A stretch of 64,000 nt of DNA. It comes from Metaclostridioides mangenotii (GTDB lineage: Bacteria; Bacillota; Clostridia; Peptostreptococcales; Peptostreptococcaceae). Each line of letters starts with the position of its first letter. The stretch's first letter is position 1. Of this stretch, positions 16,495-25,584 are shown in pieces. A model generated the notes under the pieces. That model ran no database searches. It was not told the DNA's origin and worked only from the letters and a program-made list of their open reading frames with translations. The translations under genes and the position numbers were made by a program. Where the stretch lies: positions 744,001 to 808,000 of the forward strand of contig NZ_JAGGJX010000001.1 in the NCBI RefSeq assembly GCF_017873185.1, in the 5' to 3' direction.

Positions 16495-17018
16495 ATAAAC
16501 TATTTAATTATTATATTTTTTTCATTCGTGATTATTTCATACGAATAACAACAAAAATTGCAGATATACAAATCATAGTATTTAATAATCTGCTCGTTTT
16601 TTCTATACGCTATCTGTATATTGCGAGTTCTTGTGAATTTGTGTTCGCAAGGAGTTTGTCTATGCATTTTACAATCCTTCCTAAGACAGATTGATTAAAC
16701 TTATTCAATCTTATTTTTATTTTTGTTTGTAAAGCTATAAACTTTGAGTGAAAATTATTCAAAGTCAAAAGAAGCTTACAATATTTATTTTATTAATTTT
16801 CTACTAAATTGATCCAATATTTTATTCCTCCACCTTCTCATAACATTTTTCAAATAAATATTTGCACAATACAACAAGACTGTATCGTCTAAGTGCCATT
16901 TTTCATTATATAATTCTCGTACTTAAGTTCTCTAAGATGGATATCAATTAAGCATAAGTGATAACAAAATGTTCATATTAATATAATTACTATAGATAGG
17001 TTTTAAGGGGGAATACAT
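16495..17018. other. About 520 bp upstream of recombinase 1, no supported gene
   Basis: This AT-rich stretch has scattered short frames. A minus-strand frame at about 16800-16910 (KWHLDDTVLLYCANIYLKNV) may be a further gene remnant but matches nothing I know. Ribosome binding site AAGGGGG at 17005-17012 belongs to recombinase 1. Its promoter should lie here but I could not place it. Confidence 0.4.
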
Positions 17019-18536
17019 ATGAATGTAGCAATATACTTGCGTAAGTCTCGTGCAGACTTAGAAGCCGAAAAAAGCGGCGAATTCGAGACGTTGAATAGAC
17101 ATAAATCTACACTTTTAAAATTAGCTAGAGAAACCAATTTAAATGTAGTTGAAATAAAAGAAGAAATTGTATCGGGTGAATCTATTCTGCATAGACCAAA
17201 GATGCTTGATCTTTTAAAAGAAGTAGAAGCAAAAAAATATGATGCTGTTTTAGTTATGGATATAGATCGTCTTGGCCGTGGTGATATGAAAGATCAAGGA
17301 GTTATTCTAGAAACTTTTAAGGATAGCGGAACAAAAATTATAACTCCAAGAAAGACCTATGATTTAATGGATGAGTTTGACGAAGAATATTCTGAGTTTG
17401 AAGCTTTTATGGCACGTAAGGAGCTTAAACTTATAAATAGACGTATGCAGAGAGGTCGTATAAAAAGTATCGAGGAGGGAAACTACATTTATACCGATGC
17501 TCCATTCGGTTATAATATCGTAAATATAAGTAAAAAGGAAAGGACATTAGAACCTAATGAACAGGCTGAAACCGTAAAACTGATCTTCGATTTATATATT
17601 AACGGAGATATGGGGTACACAAAAATAGCTAGATATTTAAATAATAGACATTTACCTGCTTACAAAAGTGATAATTGGTCTGTTTCTTCGATACGAAATA
17701 TAGTACAAAATAGAATTTATACAGGAGTTTTGGAATGGCAAAAAAATATAACTACAAAACAAATGAACGAGAATGGAAATTCTGTCCGAATTAAAAATGA
17801 TGATAAAAATGTAATAGTTTCAAAAGGCAAACATCCTGCAATAATTACAGAAGAAATCTGGGAAAAAGCTAGAAAAATAAGGGAGTCGCATACTCATACA
17901 AATCACACTAATAAACTAAGTAATCCGCTTGCTGGAGTTCTGAAGTGTAAAATTTGTGGAAAAGTAATGTTTTCTCACCTCGGTCGAGGAATAAGACACA
18001 TGACATGTAGAGGTAGATGTGGAAACAAAGGCGCTAGATTTGAATATGTTGAGAAAGCTCTCCTTGACTCACTTGTAGAATATTTAAATAACTATGAAAT
18101 TAAAATAGCTAATTCCGATATCGCAAGTATAAAAACATATTCTGAGAAAGATATAAATGAAAAGGCACTTAATGAACTTAAAAAAGAACTTGAAGAACTA
18201 GGAAGGCAAAAAAATAAACTCTTCGACTTACTTGAAAGAGGCATTTATGGCGATGACACTTTTTTAGAAAGAACTCAAATTATACAGTCCAGAACTGAGA
18301 CTCTAAATAAAAGCATTGATGAAATAAACGCTAGAATGAAAACAGTTATGAAAGATGATAAGCAGATTGTGGCCGGAATAAGAAAAGTTTTAGAATTATA
18401 TCCTATTACTGATTCAGCTAAAGAAAAAAATAATTTATTAAAATCCGTTATCAAAGAAGCAATATATTATAAAAGACCTGATCAAAGAAACGATAATTTT
18501 GACCTATACGTTGAATTAAAAGTCATTGAAAATTAA
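17019..18536 (+). CDS. Large serine recombinase 1 (element 1 excisionase/integrase)
   Basis: The 505-residue protein has an N-terminal resolvase/invertase catalytic domain (about 1-145) with the nucleophilic Ser10 in YLRKSRAD and the conserved DIDRLGRG arginine region. A recombinase domain follows (about 150-270: GYNIV...GYTKIARYLNNRHLPAY...SVSSIRNIVQNRIYTG), then a zinc ribbon (CKICGK near 309, CRGRC near 333) and a coiled-coil tail. This is the architecture of SpoIVCA, SprA and phage integrases. AAGGGGG precedes ATG. The gene ends 29 bp before the right-hand attachment repeat in cotE. All catalytic and DNA-binding parts look intact. It is closely similar to recombinase 2 in the catalytic half and more different in the C-terminal DNA-binding half. 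Confidence 0.93.
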   Translation: MNVAIYLRKSRADLEAEKSGEFETLNRHKSTLLKLARETNLNVVEIKEEIVSGESILHRPKMLDLLKEVEAKKYDAVLVMDIDRLGRGDMKDQGVILETFKDSGTKIITPRKTYDLMDEFDEEYSEFEAFMARKELKLINRRMQRGRIKSIEEGNYIYTDAPFGYNIVNISKKERTLEPNEQAETVKLIFDLYINGDMGYTKIARYLNNRHLPAYKSDNWSVSSIRNIVQNRIYTGVLEWQKNITTKQMNENGNSVRIKNDDKNVIVSKGKHPAIITEEIWEKARKIRESHTHTNHTNKLSNPLAGVLKCKICGKVMFSHLGRGIRHMTCRGRCGNKGARFEYVEKALLDSLVEYLNNYEIKIANSDIASIKTYSEKDINEKALNELKKELEELGRQKNKLFDLLERGIYGDDTFLERTQIIQSRTETLNKSIDEINARMKTVMKDDKQIVAGIRKVLELYPITDSAKEKNNLLKSVIKEAIYYKRPDQRNDNFDLYVELKVIEN

Positions 18537-18565
18537 TACCTATTTGTACTCACGTCATACCTCGG

Positions 18566-18579
18566 AATTGGTTTCCAGG
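18566..18579 (+). repeat. Right attachment repeat of element 1
   Basis: AATTGGTTTCCAGG is identical to 12434-12447. The codons to its right read Q-P-V-I-L-P, the natural continuation of CotE after NWFPG. Confidence 0.9.
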
Positions 18580-19345
18580 GCAGCCAGTTATTCTTCCCCA
18601 TCCGAAAAAATATAAGGATTTAAAAAACAGTCTAAAAAATTGTAGCAAAAAATATTCATCTATGGATTGGTATTTATGCTTTGTTCCTCATGATAGCGCC
18701 AACGCTTCAGCATACAAAGAGAATTTCTTTGACAATAAAATTTCAAAAGATAAAGATGATAAGGTTAAAGATAATAAAGTTAAAGATAACAAAGATAATA
18801 AAGATCAAAAAAACAAAATACAAGATAATAAAGATATGGATTCATGCCATGATTTAGATAAGGATTTAAAAATAGAAGAGGATGTTTCAAATTTTTACGA
18901 CGATAACTACAAAAACCATGACTACGATGAAAATAAAAATATAAAGAGCATAGCTAAAGAAACGCTAAGCAGTTACAGTAAGAAGAAAAATGTCAACAGA
19001 CCTCAAATATCTGATTTGTACAATGTTATAAATGAAGAACTTGATTGTCCTGATTTAGACAGAATTGTAGCACAGTATGTATTTGGAAATCCTACAAATC
19101 TAGATGCACAGTTACTGGATGTGGCTATCTATGCTTTTGTTGAAATAAGACCTGATGGTACCCTTCTTGTACCTACACCAAACTTTTTAAGACAAATGAT
19201 CAATTTAAAAGCCGAAAAACCTAGTTTAAAAATAATTGCAGCAATTGGCGGATGGGGTGTTGATGGCTTTAGAAAACCATCTACTAAGCACCCCAAACCT
19301 CAAAGCATTGCAAGTACTGCCTTTCAATTATTGTGTAATATTTAA
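18566..19345 (+). CDS. cotE: CotE piece 2: linker and first part of the GH18 domain
   Basis: From the attachment repeat the frame reads NWFPGQPVILPHPKKYKDL, then MDWYLCFVPHDS. A low-complexity Lys/Asp/Asn linker of about 85 residues follows. The start of the GH18 barrel comes next: ISDLYNVINEELDCPDLDRI, VAQYVFGNPTNLD, VPTPNFLRQM and LKIIAAIGGWGVDGF. CotE sequence ends at 19262-19272, where it meets the repeat GATGGCTTTAG; after it the frame runs on about 24 codons of element 2 DNA to the stop at 19345. There is no start codon near the left edge; an internal ATG at 18662 could only give a fragment. The GH18 catalytic acid is not in this piece but in piece 3. The frame is intact. Confidence 0.88.
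   Translation, partial: NWFPGQPVILPHPKKYKDLKNSLKNCSKKYSSMDWYLCFVPHDSANASAYKENFFDNKISKDKDDKVKDNKVKDNKDNKDQKNKIQDNKDMDSCHDLDKDLKIEEDVSNFYDDNYKNHDYDENKNIKSIAKETLSSYSKKKNVNRPQISDLYNVINEELDCPDLDRIVAQYVFGNPTNLDAQLLDVAIYAFVEIRPDGTLLVPTPNFLRQMINLKAEKPSLKIIAAIGGWGVDGFRKPSTKHPKPQSIASTAFQLLCNI
19262..19272 (+). repeat. Left attachment repeat of element 2
   Basis: GATGGCTTTAG matches GATGGTTTTAG at 51740-51750 in direct orientation and in the same codon phase (Asp-Gly-Phe). The single C/T difference is silent (GGC/GGT). Confidence 0.8.
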
Positions 19346-19461
19346 AAAAGAATATGGTAAATTCTCTAATATTTTTCATTTAGAAGTCTAATATAACTGA
19401 TATTTTAATATTTCACATATCTTACTTAAATTAAGATATATTAAGCAGCAAATATATTAAG

Positions 19462-20958
19462 CTAATTTTTCTCAATTATGCCATCAATACATACATCCTC
19501 CATAGCAGGATTATTTAATAGATTTCCCTTATAGTTAAATCTTGAACCATGACATGGACAATCCCAAGTTAATTCATTCGGGTTCCATTCTAATTGACAT
19601 CCCAAATGTGTACATTTTGTAGATACTAAGTGAATCTTATCATTGTCATCTCGATATGCACCTATTTTTTTGCCATTGTACAGGATTCTTTTTGCTTGTC
19701 CTTTTTGTATATCCTCTACCTCTTTTAAAGGTATTGATAAACCTTCTTTAGAGATTCCTTTCACTGCTTCTATGGTATTTTTCATTAAATTGCTAGATAC
19801 TGCAGACATATCAAATCTTTGTGGAGAAAAGGTATCTGAAAATTCATTTTCTCTACCAATTATTTTATCTTTTAATATATTTGCAGCGACCATAGAGGTC
19901 GACATACCCCATTTTTCGAATCCTGTAGCAACTAAAACATTTTCTAAAGAAGAAGAATAACAACCTATATATGGTATAGAATCGAGAGTCATACAATCTT
20001 GGGCTGACCAATGGTATTTTTCTAGACTTTTAGGATAAAACTCTTTAGCTGCTTTTCTTATTATTTGATAACTATTGCTTGATAAAGGATCACCCGCTCT
20101 ATGATTTCCTCCAGCCATTATTAAATGTCCATTATAATTTCTAAAAGAATAATCACTTATACTATCGCCAATATACATACCACTTACATCCGGTGCTTTA
20201 TCATATGCTACCACATATGAGCGCTCTTGATACATTCTTGTAAAGTAAAGTCCAGGGAATTTTATAAACGGAAAATGAGTTGCCACAACGCACCAATCAG
20301 AATAAATAGTCCCATCTTCTGTAAAAATCTTTAATTTATTATTATTATTATCGCCTATATTCTCTTCTACAGAAATAACTCTTGTATCCTCATATATTGT
20401 TAATGACTCACTTATAGAATTTAAAAACTTCAAAGGATGAAATTGAGCTTGATGACGAAATCTTATAGCACCTTTTATTGAAAATGGTAACTTCGTGTCC
20501 TTAACAAAATCAGCTGGAATCTTTAAAGCATCGATCGCATTTAGTTCATTCTCAATATTTTCTATATTATTTCTACTATATACATAACTATCTTTCTCCT
20601 CAAAATCACAAATTATATTATTTTCTTCAATTATAGATCTATACTGTTGAATTGCTTTTGAATTAGCCTGATAATATTTATTTGCATTTTCCTCTCCCAT
20701 TTTATTTAGGAGTTTATTATATTTTAGACCATGTAATGCAGTTATCTTTGCAGTAGTATTTTCTGTTTGCCCTGAACCAACTTTATTTGCTTCAATTACG
20801 ATAACGTTCACGCCACTCTGTTGAAGAAGATATGCAGTTAAAATCCCAGCCATACCGCCACCAATAACCACAACATCTGCTTTGGTATGATTTTTTATCT
20901 TCTTTTTTGTTATCACCAACTTATCCCTGGGAACTTCACTTCTCCATATAGAACTCAC
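19462..20958 (-). CDS. FAD-dependent oxidoreductase with C-terminal Rieske domain (YhfW-like)
   Basis: The protein is 498 residues from a GTG at 20958, chosen because AGGAGAGGTGAT then lies at good spacing; a GTG at 20967 is closer to the site. The N-terminal FAD-binding fold has VVVIGGGMAGILTAYLL and the DAO-family pattern through GSGQTENTTAKITAL. The C-terminus (about 425-498) is a Rieske [2Fe-2S] domain with CTHLGC and CPCHGSRF supplying two Cys and two His. Similar two-domain proteins oxidise amines or other small substrates in Firmicutes; the substrate is unknown. It is the first gene at the left end of element 2, facing cotE. Confidence 0.88.
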   Translation of the reverse strand: MSSIWRSEVPRDKLVITKKKIKNHTKADVVVIGGGMAGILTAYLLQQSGVNVIVIEANKVGSGQTENTTAKITALHGLKYNKLLNKMGEENANKYYQANSKAIQQYRSIIEENNIICDFEEKDSYVYSRNNIENIENELNAIDALKIPADFVKDTKLPFSIKGAIRFRHQAQFHPLKFLNSISESLTIYEDTRVISVEENIGDNNNNKLKIFTEDGTIYSDWCVVATHFPFIKFPGLYFTRMYQERSYVVAYDKAPDVSGMYIGDSISDYSFRNYNGHLIMAGGNHRAGDPLSSNSYQIIRKAAKEFYPKSLEKYHWSAQDCMTLDSIPYIGCYSSSLENVLVATGFEKWGMSTSMVAANILKDKIIGRENEFSDTFSPQRFDMSAVSSNLMKNTIEAVKGISKEGLSIPLKEVEDIQKGQAKRILYNGKKIGAYRDDNDKIHLVSTKCTHLGCQLEWNPNELTWDCPCHGSRFNYKGNLLNNPAMEDVCIDGIIEKN

Positions 20959-21277
20959 ACATATCACCTCTCCTAGGATTATTCATAAAAATGTAAATCT
21001 CTTATTCTAAATAATTAAATTTGATTACTAACTGTATTACGAATGTAAAAACAATAAGATATCCATTTCTTCTCTATTCTTATTTTTAATATTGTCATTG
21101 ATAATGTTTTTATACATTGATTTTAGAAATAGAAACTAAAATTTTTATATTTATTTAATTGTTGTTTATAAAAAATGTGTAATAATTGGAATAAGATTGA
21201 TAATATTCTACAGAAAATGTATGGAATAACTCTATATTATAAGAATATAATATTTGAATAAATATAAAGAACTAAAA

Positions 21278-21309
21278 ATAGGAGCAATTTAAATATACAC
21301 TGCTCTATC
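21278..21309 (-). terminator. Rho-independent terminator after the SDR gene
   Basis: On the minus strand ATAGAGCA pairs with TGCTCCTAT (one bulged base) around about 12 bases, followed by TTTTTAG. It lies about 20 bp past the stop at 21331. Confidence 0.65.
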
Positions 21310-21330
21310 TTTAGCTCTCTATTAATAATG

Positions 21331-22227
21331 TTACCCAGTTACTATTGTACCTCCATTAGGATGAAGTACTTGACCAGTCATATAGCTAGAATCATCAGAT
21401 GCCAAAAATACATAACTAGTCGCAACCTCAAATGGCTGACCAGCTCTACCCATAGGAGAAGCTGATCCAAATATCACTATCTCATCTAGCGGTTGTGATG
21501 AGGGTTGAAGAGGAGTCCAAATAGGTCCAGGGGCAACTCCATTAACTCGTATACCTTTATCTACTAATGATAGAGCTAGAGATCTAGTAAATGATGTTCT
21601 AGCACCATTTGTAGCACTATAGTCAATCATGTTAGCATTTCCCTCATAACTAGTTATAGATGTTGTATTAACTATAGTAGCACCTTTTTTTAGATGAGGA
21701 AGAACTGCTTGAGTAAGATAGAAATATCCAAAAACATTTGTCTCAAAAGTTTTTGTTAATTGTTCTATACTTATATCTAGTATACTTTCCTGATATACTT
21801 GCATTCCTTGGTTATTTATTAGTATATCTATTTTACCAAAGGTGTTTAGTGTCTTCTCGACTACTTCTTTAGAGGTAGAAGGATATCTTAAATCACCGGG
21901 TATTAATATACATTTACCACCAGAGTTTTCTATAGCTGCCTTTGTTTCGTTAGCATCAATATGCTCATCTAAATACGATATGGCAACGTGTGCACCTTCT
22001 TTAACGAATGCATAAGCTACTGCTCTACCTATACCGCTATCACCACCAGTTATTATTGCTACCTTATCCTTGAGTTTGCCGCTTCCAATGTAGTCAGTAT
22101 TATCGGATATAGGTCTAGGGCACATTTTATACTCAAATCCTGGTAACTCTTGTTGTTGAGGAGGGAAACCTATATTTACCTCTTTACATTCTTCTTTTGT
22201 ACCAATTGGCTCATAAATTGGATACAT
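21331..22227 (-). CDS. SDR-family oxidoreductase (general stress protein 39-like), catalytic Lys replaced
   Basis: The 298-residue protein matches the YghA/GSP39 branch of short-chain dehydrogenases. It has a Pro-rich N-terminal extension, the nucleotide motif TGGDSGIGRAVAYAF, the NNQG motif and a long PGPIWTPLQPSS loop; it ends YMTGQVLHPNGGTIV. The catalytic Tyr is present in IDYSATNGA, but the expected Lys of YxxxK is Asn (codon AAT at about 21609-21611). Without that lysine, normal SDR redox chemistry should be badly impaired. The start has AGAGGTGATTTT before ATG. It is a single gene between the Rieske protein and the sugar dehydrogenase in element 2. Confidence 0.88.
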   Translation of the reverse strand: MYPIYEPIGTKEECKEVNIGFPPQQQELPGFEYKMCPRPISDNTDYIGSGKLKDKVAIITGGDSGIGRAVAYAFVKEGAHVAISYLDEHIDANETKAAIENSGGKCILIPGDLRYPSTSKEVVEKTLNTFGKIDILINNQGMQVYQESILDISIEQLTKTFETNVFGYFYLTQAVLPHLKKGATIVNTTSITSYEGNANMIDYSATNGARTSFTRSLALSLVDKGIRVNGVAPGPIWTPLQPSSQPLDEIVIFGSASPMGRAGQPFEVATSYVFLASDDSSYMTGQVLHPNGGTIVTG

Positions 22228-22480
22228 AAAATCACCTCTTTAGATTATTTTAATTTTGGATGCTTATCTAAGTTACAGTAGCTACTAAATTTGGTTCTTT
22301 CCAAACAGCAAACTATTTACTGAACGCTCATTTGTTATATTGTGCAATAACTAATGCAGTCATACTTTTTTCTTTAAAATATAATCTTACTGAATTTAAA
22401 GAGACTCATCATTACCTTATTTATATTTCATAGAAATCTGAAAATCTATTATCAAGTACAATTAACAAGGGAGTAATAAA

Positions 22481-22579
22481 ATGAATAAATGGCATGCTCT
22501 AGTTAGCGTATTAGAATCTTTGTACCTTTTATATCTTCATGAATGGGATTTACTCATACTATTTAGAAGAAGTCCTTAA
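22481..22579 (+). CDS. Possible 32-residue small protein
   Basis: A short frame with AAGGGAG seven bases before ATG encodes MNKWHALVSVLESLYLLYLH, then EWDLLILFRRSP. It is hydrophobic in the middle with a basic end, so it could be a small membrane peptide. It runs opposite to its neighbours in the gap between the SDR and the sugar dehydrogenase. I recognise no family and chance cannot be excluded. Confidence 0.35.
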   Translation: MNKWHALVSVLESLYLLYLHEWDLLILFRRSP

Positions 22580-22580
22580 T

Positions 22581-23645
22581 TTATTTCGGAATTAGGCGTA
22601 TAATTTTATCATCTTTTATATCAGGATTACCTCTTCCATCTCTATTACTTGTTGTTATATAAATTGATCCATCCTTACTCTGTATAACCTCACGTAAACG
22701 ACCAAACTCATTCTTTAGCCAAAATTCTACATTCTTCACTGCTGTTCCTTTATCATTTAGCGAGATAACTAGTAGTTGCTGTCCTCTCAAATTAGCAACT
22801 AGTAATTTTCCCTGCCATGGTCCTTGATTTACGAAGGCAATTCCAGAAGGTGCCCATGTATCTTCTCCACTGTGTATCAAAGGCTTTTGAACCGTAACTT
22901 CCGTGGATTCTTCATCCCCTTGAACTAGAGGCCAACCATAATTAGCACCTGGATGTATTATGTTTATCTCATCATGTGCTGACTGGCCATGCTCTGATTC
23001 ATATAATACATTTTTTGAATTCCATGCTAAGCCTTGGGGATTTCTATGACCTAAGCTATAAATAGGTGAATTAATAATCGGATTATCTTCAGGGATGCTT
23101 CCGTTTAATTGTATTCGTAGTATTTTTCCGGCTTTACTTGTGGGATCTTGTGCTAATGCAGAAATACCTGAATCTCCTGTTGTTATATATAAATTCTGAT
23201 CGGGCCCTATCTTTATTCTTCCGCCATTATGAAATTGTCCTCCAGGGATTTTATCCAGAAGAACTCGGTCTATATATGCCATGTTTTCTTTTTCTACTAA
23301 TCTGACAACTCTGTTAAAAATCTGATTGCCTTCTGCATATGAATGCATAACATATATATATTTATTTTGCGAAAAATTTGGGTCTAGAGCAATACCCATC
23401 AAACCTCCTTCACCTTGATTTACAAAGGGCGCACTAAGTGTTATGAGTGGTTGTGGATTAAGTTTACCATCTTTAATAACTCTAATTGTACCAGAACGCT
23501 CAGTAAAATATAGATTGCCTTCATCGCTTATATCTATAGCCCAGGGTACATATAAATTTTCAGCAATGACTTCGATTTTGAAAGGAAATTGACTCGATTT
23601 GTTTTCTGATATCTTGGTATAAATATCGTTAATAAATTTTTTCAT
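22581..23645 (-). CDS. PQQ-dependent sugar dehydrogenase-like beta-propeller (Gdh-B/YliI family)
   Basis: The protein is 354 residues from ATG at 23645, preceded by GGAGGATAATATT. It shows the soluble aldose/glucose dehydrogenase propeller signatures: VPWAIDISDEGNLYFTERSG, EGGLMGIALDPNF, QFHNGGRIKIGPDQNLYITTGDSG, GHRNPQGLAW, HGQSAHDEIN and NYGWPLVQGDE. The family oxidises sugars with PQQ in the periplasm or outside the cell. Here there is no signal peptide, so the protein would be cytoplasmic as annotated, and anaerobic clostridia do not usually make PQQ. The true cofactor and location are therefore uncertain. Confidence 0.85.
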   Translation of the reverse strand: MKKFINDIYTKISENKSSQFPFKIEVIAENLYVPWAIDISDEGNLYFTERSGTIRVIKDGKLNPQPLITLSAPFVNQGEGGLMGIALDPNFSQNKYIYVMHSYAEGNQIFNRVVRLVEKENMAYIDRVLLDKIPGGQFHNGGRIKIGPDQNLYITTGDSGISALAQDPTSKAGKILRIQLNGSIPEDNPIINSPIYSLGHRNPQGLAWNSKNVLYESEHGQSAHDEINIIHPGANYGWPLVQGDEESTEVTVQKPLIHSGEDTWAPSGIAFVNQGPWQGKLLVANLRGQQLLVISLNDKGTAVKNVEFWLKNEFGRLREVIQSKDGSIYITTSNRDGRGNPDIKDDKIIRLIPK

Positions 23646-23874
23646 AATATTATCCTCCAAATTTAAATAAACGCATACTTAAAAAGTGATACGTATAAAA
23701 CTTATCACTTTTACTATATATAATTATTACTATTCATTTGAAAGGCTAATGGTACTAATTTTTTATAATTCTGTCATATTCCTCTCTGAACTAAATAATG
23801 TCCTAATCTATCTATATCTAACCATATCAATAAGTTTCATAATCTTCTCATTTCTTTAGTTTCAACTAATGAAA

Positions 23875-23918
23875 AATCTCCGAAATAATATATCTTTATA
23901 TATACTAAATCGGAGATT
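23875..23918 (-). terminator. Terminator at the end of the lysine cluster
   Basis: AATCTCCGA pairs with TCGGAGATT across an AT-rich loop; on the minus strand TTTTTC follows. It lies about 77 bp after the antiporter gene, the last gene of the lysine cluster. Confidence 0.75.
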
Positions 23919-23994
23919 CACAAAAATTAAGATTTATTCAATTAAGCCCTACTTTAGGATCTCACTTCAAATTGTTAATTATTTTTACATTGAT

Positions 23995-25476
23995 CTACTT
24001 GTCTGATGCGTATTCTTCCACTTCTTTTTTCTTTAACTTTACATCTGGCTCTCTAGGTAAACCAAACTTAGGAATAAATCTATCTAATCCAGTTAATGTT
24101 AGTATAAGTATCGATCCTACTGTAACAAATGCCATTACATTGTATTGTATTATATCAAAAGGTTTAAATTGATAAAGCGGATATACTGCTGTAAGTATAC
24201 CAATATAAAAACCTATATAAACATGCCATGGTATCAATTGAGAGCCAAATACCCCAAGAGAACTAGCAAATGTGGAATTTCTTAATCGTAATGTGTATAT
24301 ATCTTCCTTACTACCTTCTACATTTTTCTCAACTAATTCTTTAGTTATAGGTCCTACTGTGACAATTTGTGCCATTTCATCTGCAAGAGCTGCATTCCCT
24401 GCTAAACATAATAGACCATTCATAAACATTAATTGCCTAACATTTCTAACAATTTTTAATATTAAGATTGATAAAGGTTCAAAAGCTTTCATCTTAGACA
24501 TTACTCCCCCGAATGCTCCAACCCACATCATCATGACTATAACCCAAGAACCTGCTCCCTCAAACCCTGTCATTATTAAAGCTAAAAAGCTATTTAATGA
24601 TTCAACTGTCCCAGCAAAAATACCAAGTATATATGATGAAATTATACCCACAGATAGACATAATAACGTAGGTAATCCTTTAAACGCTACGATTAAAACA
24701 AGTACTAATGGTATCGCCATATAATATGGTACTCCAGTTTTTACTTGATTTAATAGATCTACCGCTGATGGCCTTTGTGCCTTTAAATCGACCATTACTT
24801 GTGTAGGAATCTTTTCTATCGCTAATGAAGCATCTGCAGCCTCTGTTGGTAATCCCATATGTATGCCTATTATATATATAAGAATTGCTGCAATTACTAG
24901 ACATACTACAGACCAAGGTCCTTGTGACTTTACTCTATCTACTACTTCAACATTATGTATCCCAGAACTTACAACTGTTGTATCTGATATAAGACCTATA
25001 TTATCGCCAAAACAAGCACCACCTGCTATTGATGCAGTTGTCAGTAATATATTGCCATCAACCATATGGTTTAACCATAAGAATATTGGTGCACATGCAG
25101 CAAAAGTTCCCCATGAAGTTCCAGTAGCTACAGAAAGTGTGCATGTAACTGCAAATGCAACAATTGCCACTGATCTACCTGTAACGCCTAAAGAAAGTGC
25201 AATGTTAACTATAGCCGCACCAACTCCAGTTGCCATGAATATCTCTGCCATAGCGTAAGCGAGCATCAATATAAAGAAAACTAAATTTAAATGTTTTACA
25301 TTGTCAACTGCGCAATCAACTAATTCATCAAATTTCAATTTATCTGTTATTGTTGCTACAATAAACGCATATACCGTAGCAATTGGAGCTGCAATTAAAC
25401 AATTCATACCTGAAATCATTAAACCTGCCAGTACAAATACTGGTGAAAACTTAAAAAATCCAATCAAAACTCTCAT
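23995..25476 (-). CDS. Na+/H+ antiporter family membrane protein (NhaC-like) of the lysine cluster
   Basis: The 493-residue protein has about eleven hydrophobic helices and NhaC-superfamily motifs (TGTSWGTFAACAPIF, GGACFGDNIGLISDTTV). Members of this superfamily regularly accompany lysine-fermentation genes and are candidates for lysine uptake or product exchange coupled to ions; the actual substrate is not shown. An AGGAGGCC site precedes ATG. It is the most distal gene of the minus-strand cluster, 109 bp after kamE, with a terminator after it. Confidence 0.85.
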   Translation of the reverse strand: MRVLIGFFKFSPVFVLAGLMISGMNCLIAAPIATVYAFIVATITDKLKFDELVDCAVDNVKHLNLVFFILMLAYAMAEIFMATGVGAAIVNIALSLGVTGRSVAIVAFAVTCTLSVATGTSWGTFAACAPIFLWLNHMVDGNILLTTASIAGGACFGDNIGLISDTTVVSSGIHNVEVVDRVKSQGPWSVVCLVIAAILIYIIGIHMGLPTEAADASLAIEKIPTQVMVDLKAQRPSAVDLLNQVKTGVPYYMAIPLVLVLIVAFKGLPTLLCLSVGIISSYILGIFAGTVESLNSFLALIMTGFEGAGSWVIVMMMWVGAFGGVMSKMKAFEPLSILILKIVRNVRQLMFMNGLLCLAGNAALADEMAQIVTVGPITKELVEKNVEGSKEDIYTLRLRNSTFASSLGVFGSQLIPWHVYIGFYIGILTAVYPLYQFKPFDIIQYNVMAFVTVGSILILTLTGLDRFIPKFGLPREPDVKLKKKEVEEYASDK

Positions 25477-25584
25477 GGAATGAGGCCTCCTGATATAATA
25501 TATTTTTATATACTCAATTTTACTAAGTTTAACTATTTTAGCTAGATGTTGCAGTATGATGATCTTTCAATTAGGCTATGAACT

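Larger units (their letters stand above)
12434..18565 (+). mobile_element. Intervening element 1 in cotE (6,132 bp, prophage-remnant type)
   Basis: The segment lies between two identical 14 bp direct repeats inside cotE; its removal restores the reading frame exactly. It carries its own large serine recombinase at the right edge, oriented toward the junction as integrases usually are. It also has a frameshifted holin, a RusA-like remnant, a broken DUF2975/XRE pair, an intact small XRE regulator, a YxeA-like protein and an Arg-Asp repeat protein. The mixture of decayed phage genes with an intact recombinase resembles the skin elements that interrupt sigK. Excision during sporulation is inferred. 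Confidence 0.85.

Noticed and set aside
19417-19439. ATATCTTA/TAAGATAT hairpin as terminator of the Rieske-FAD gene
   Set aside because: The stem is all A/T except one pair and has no U-tract on the minus strand.
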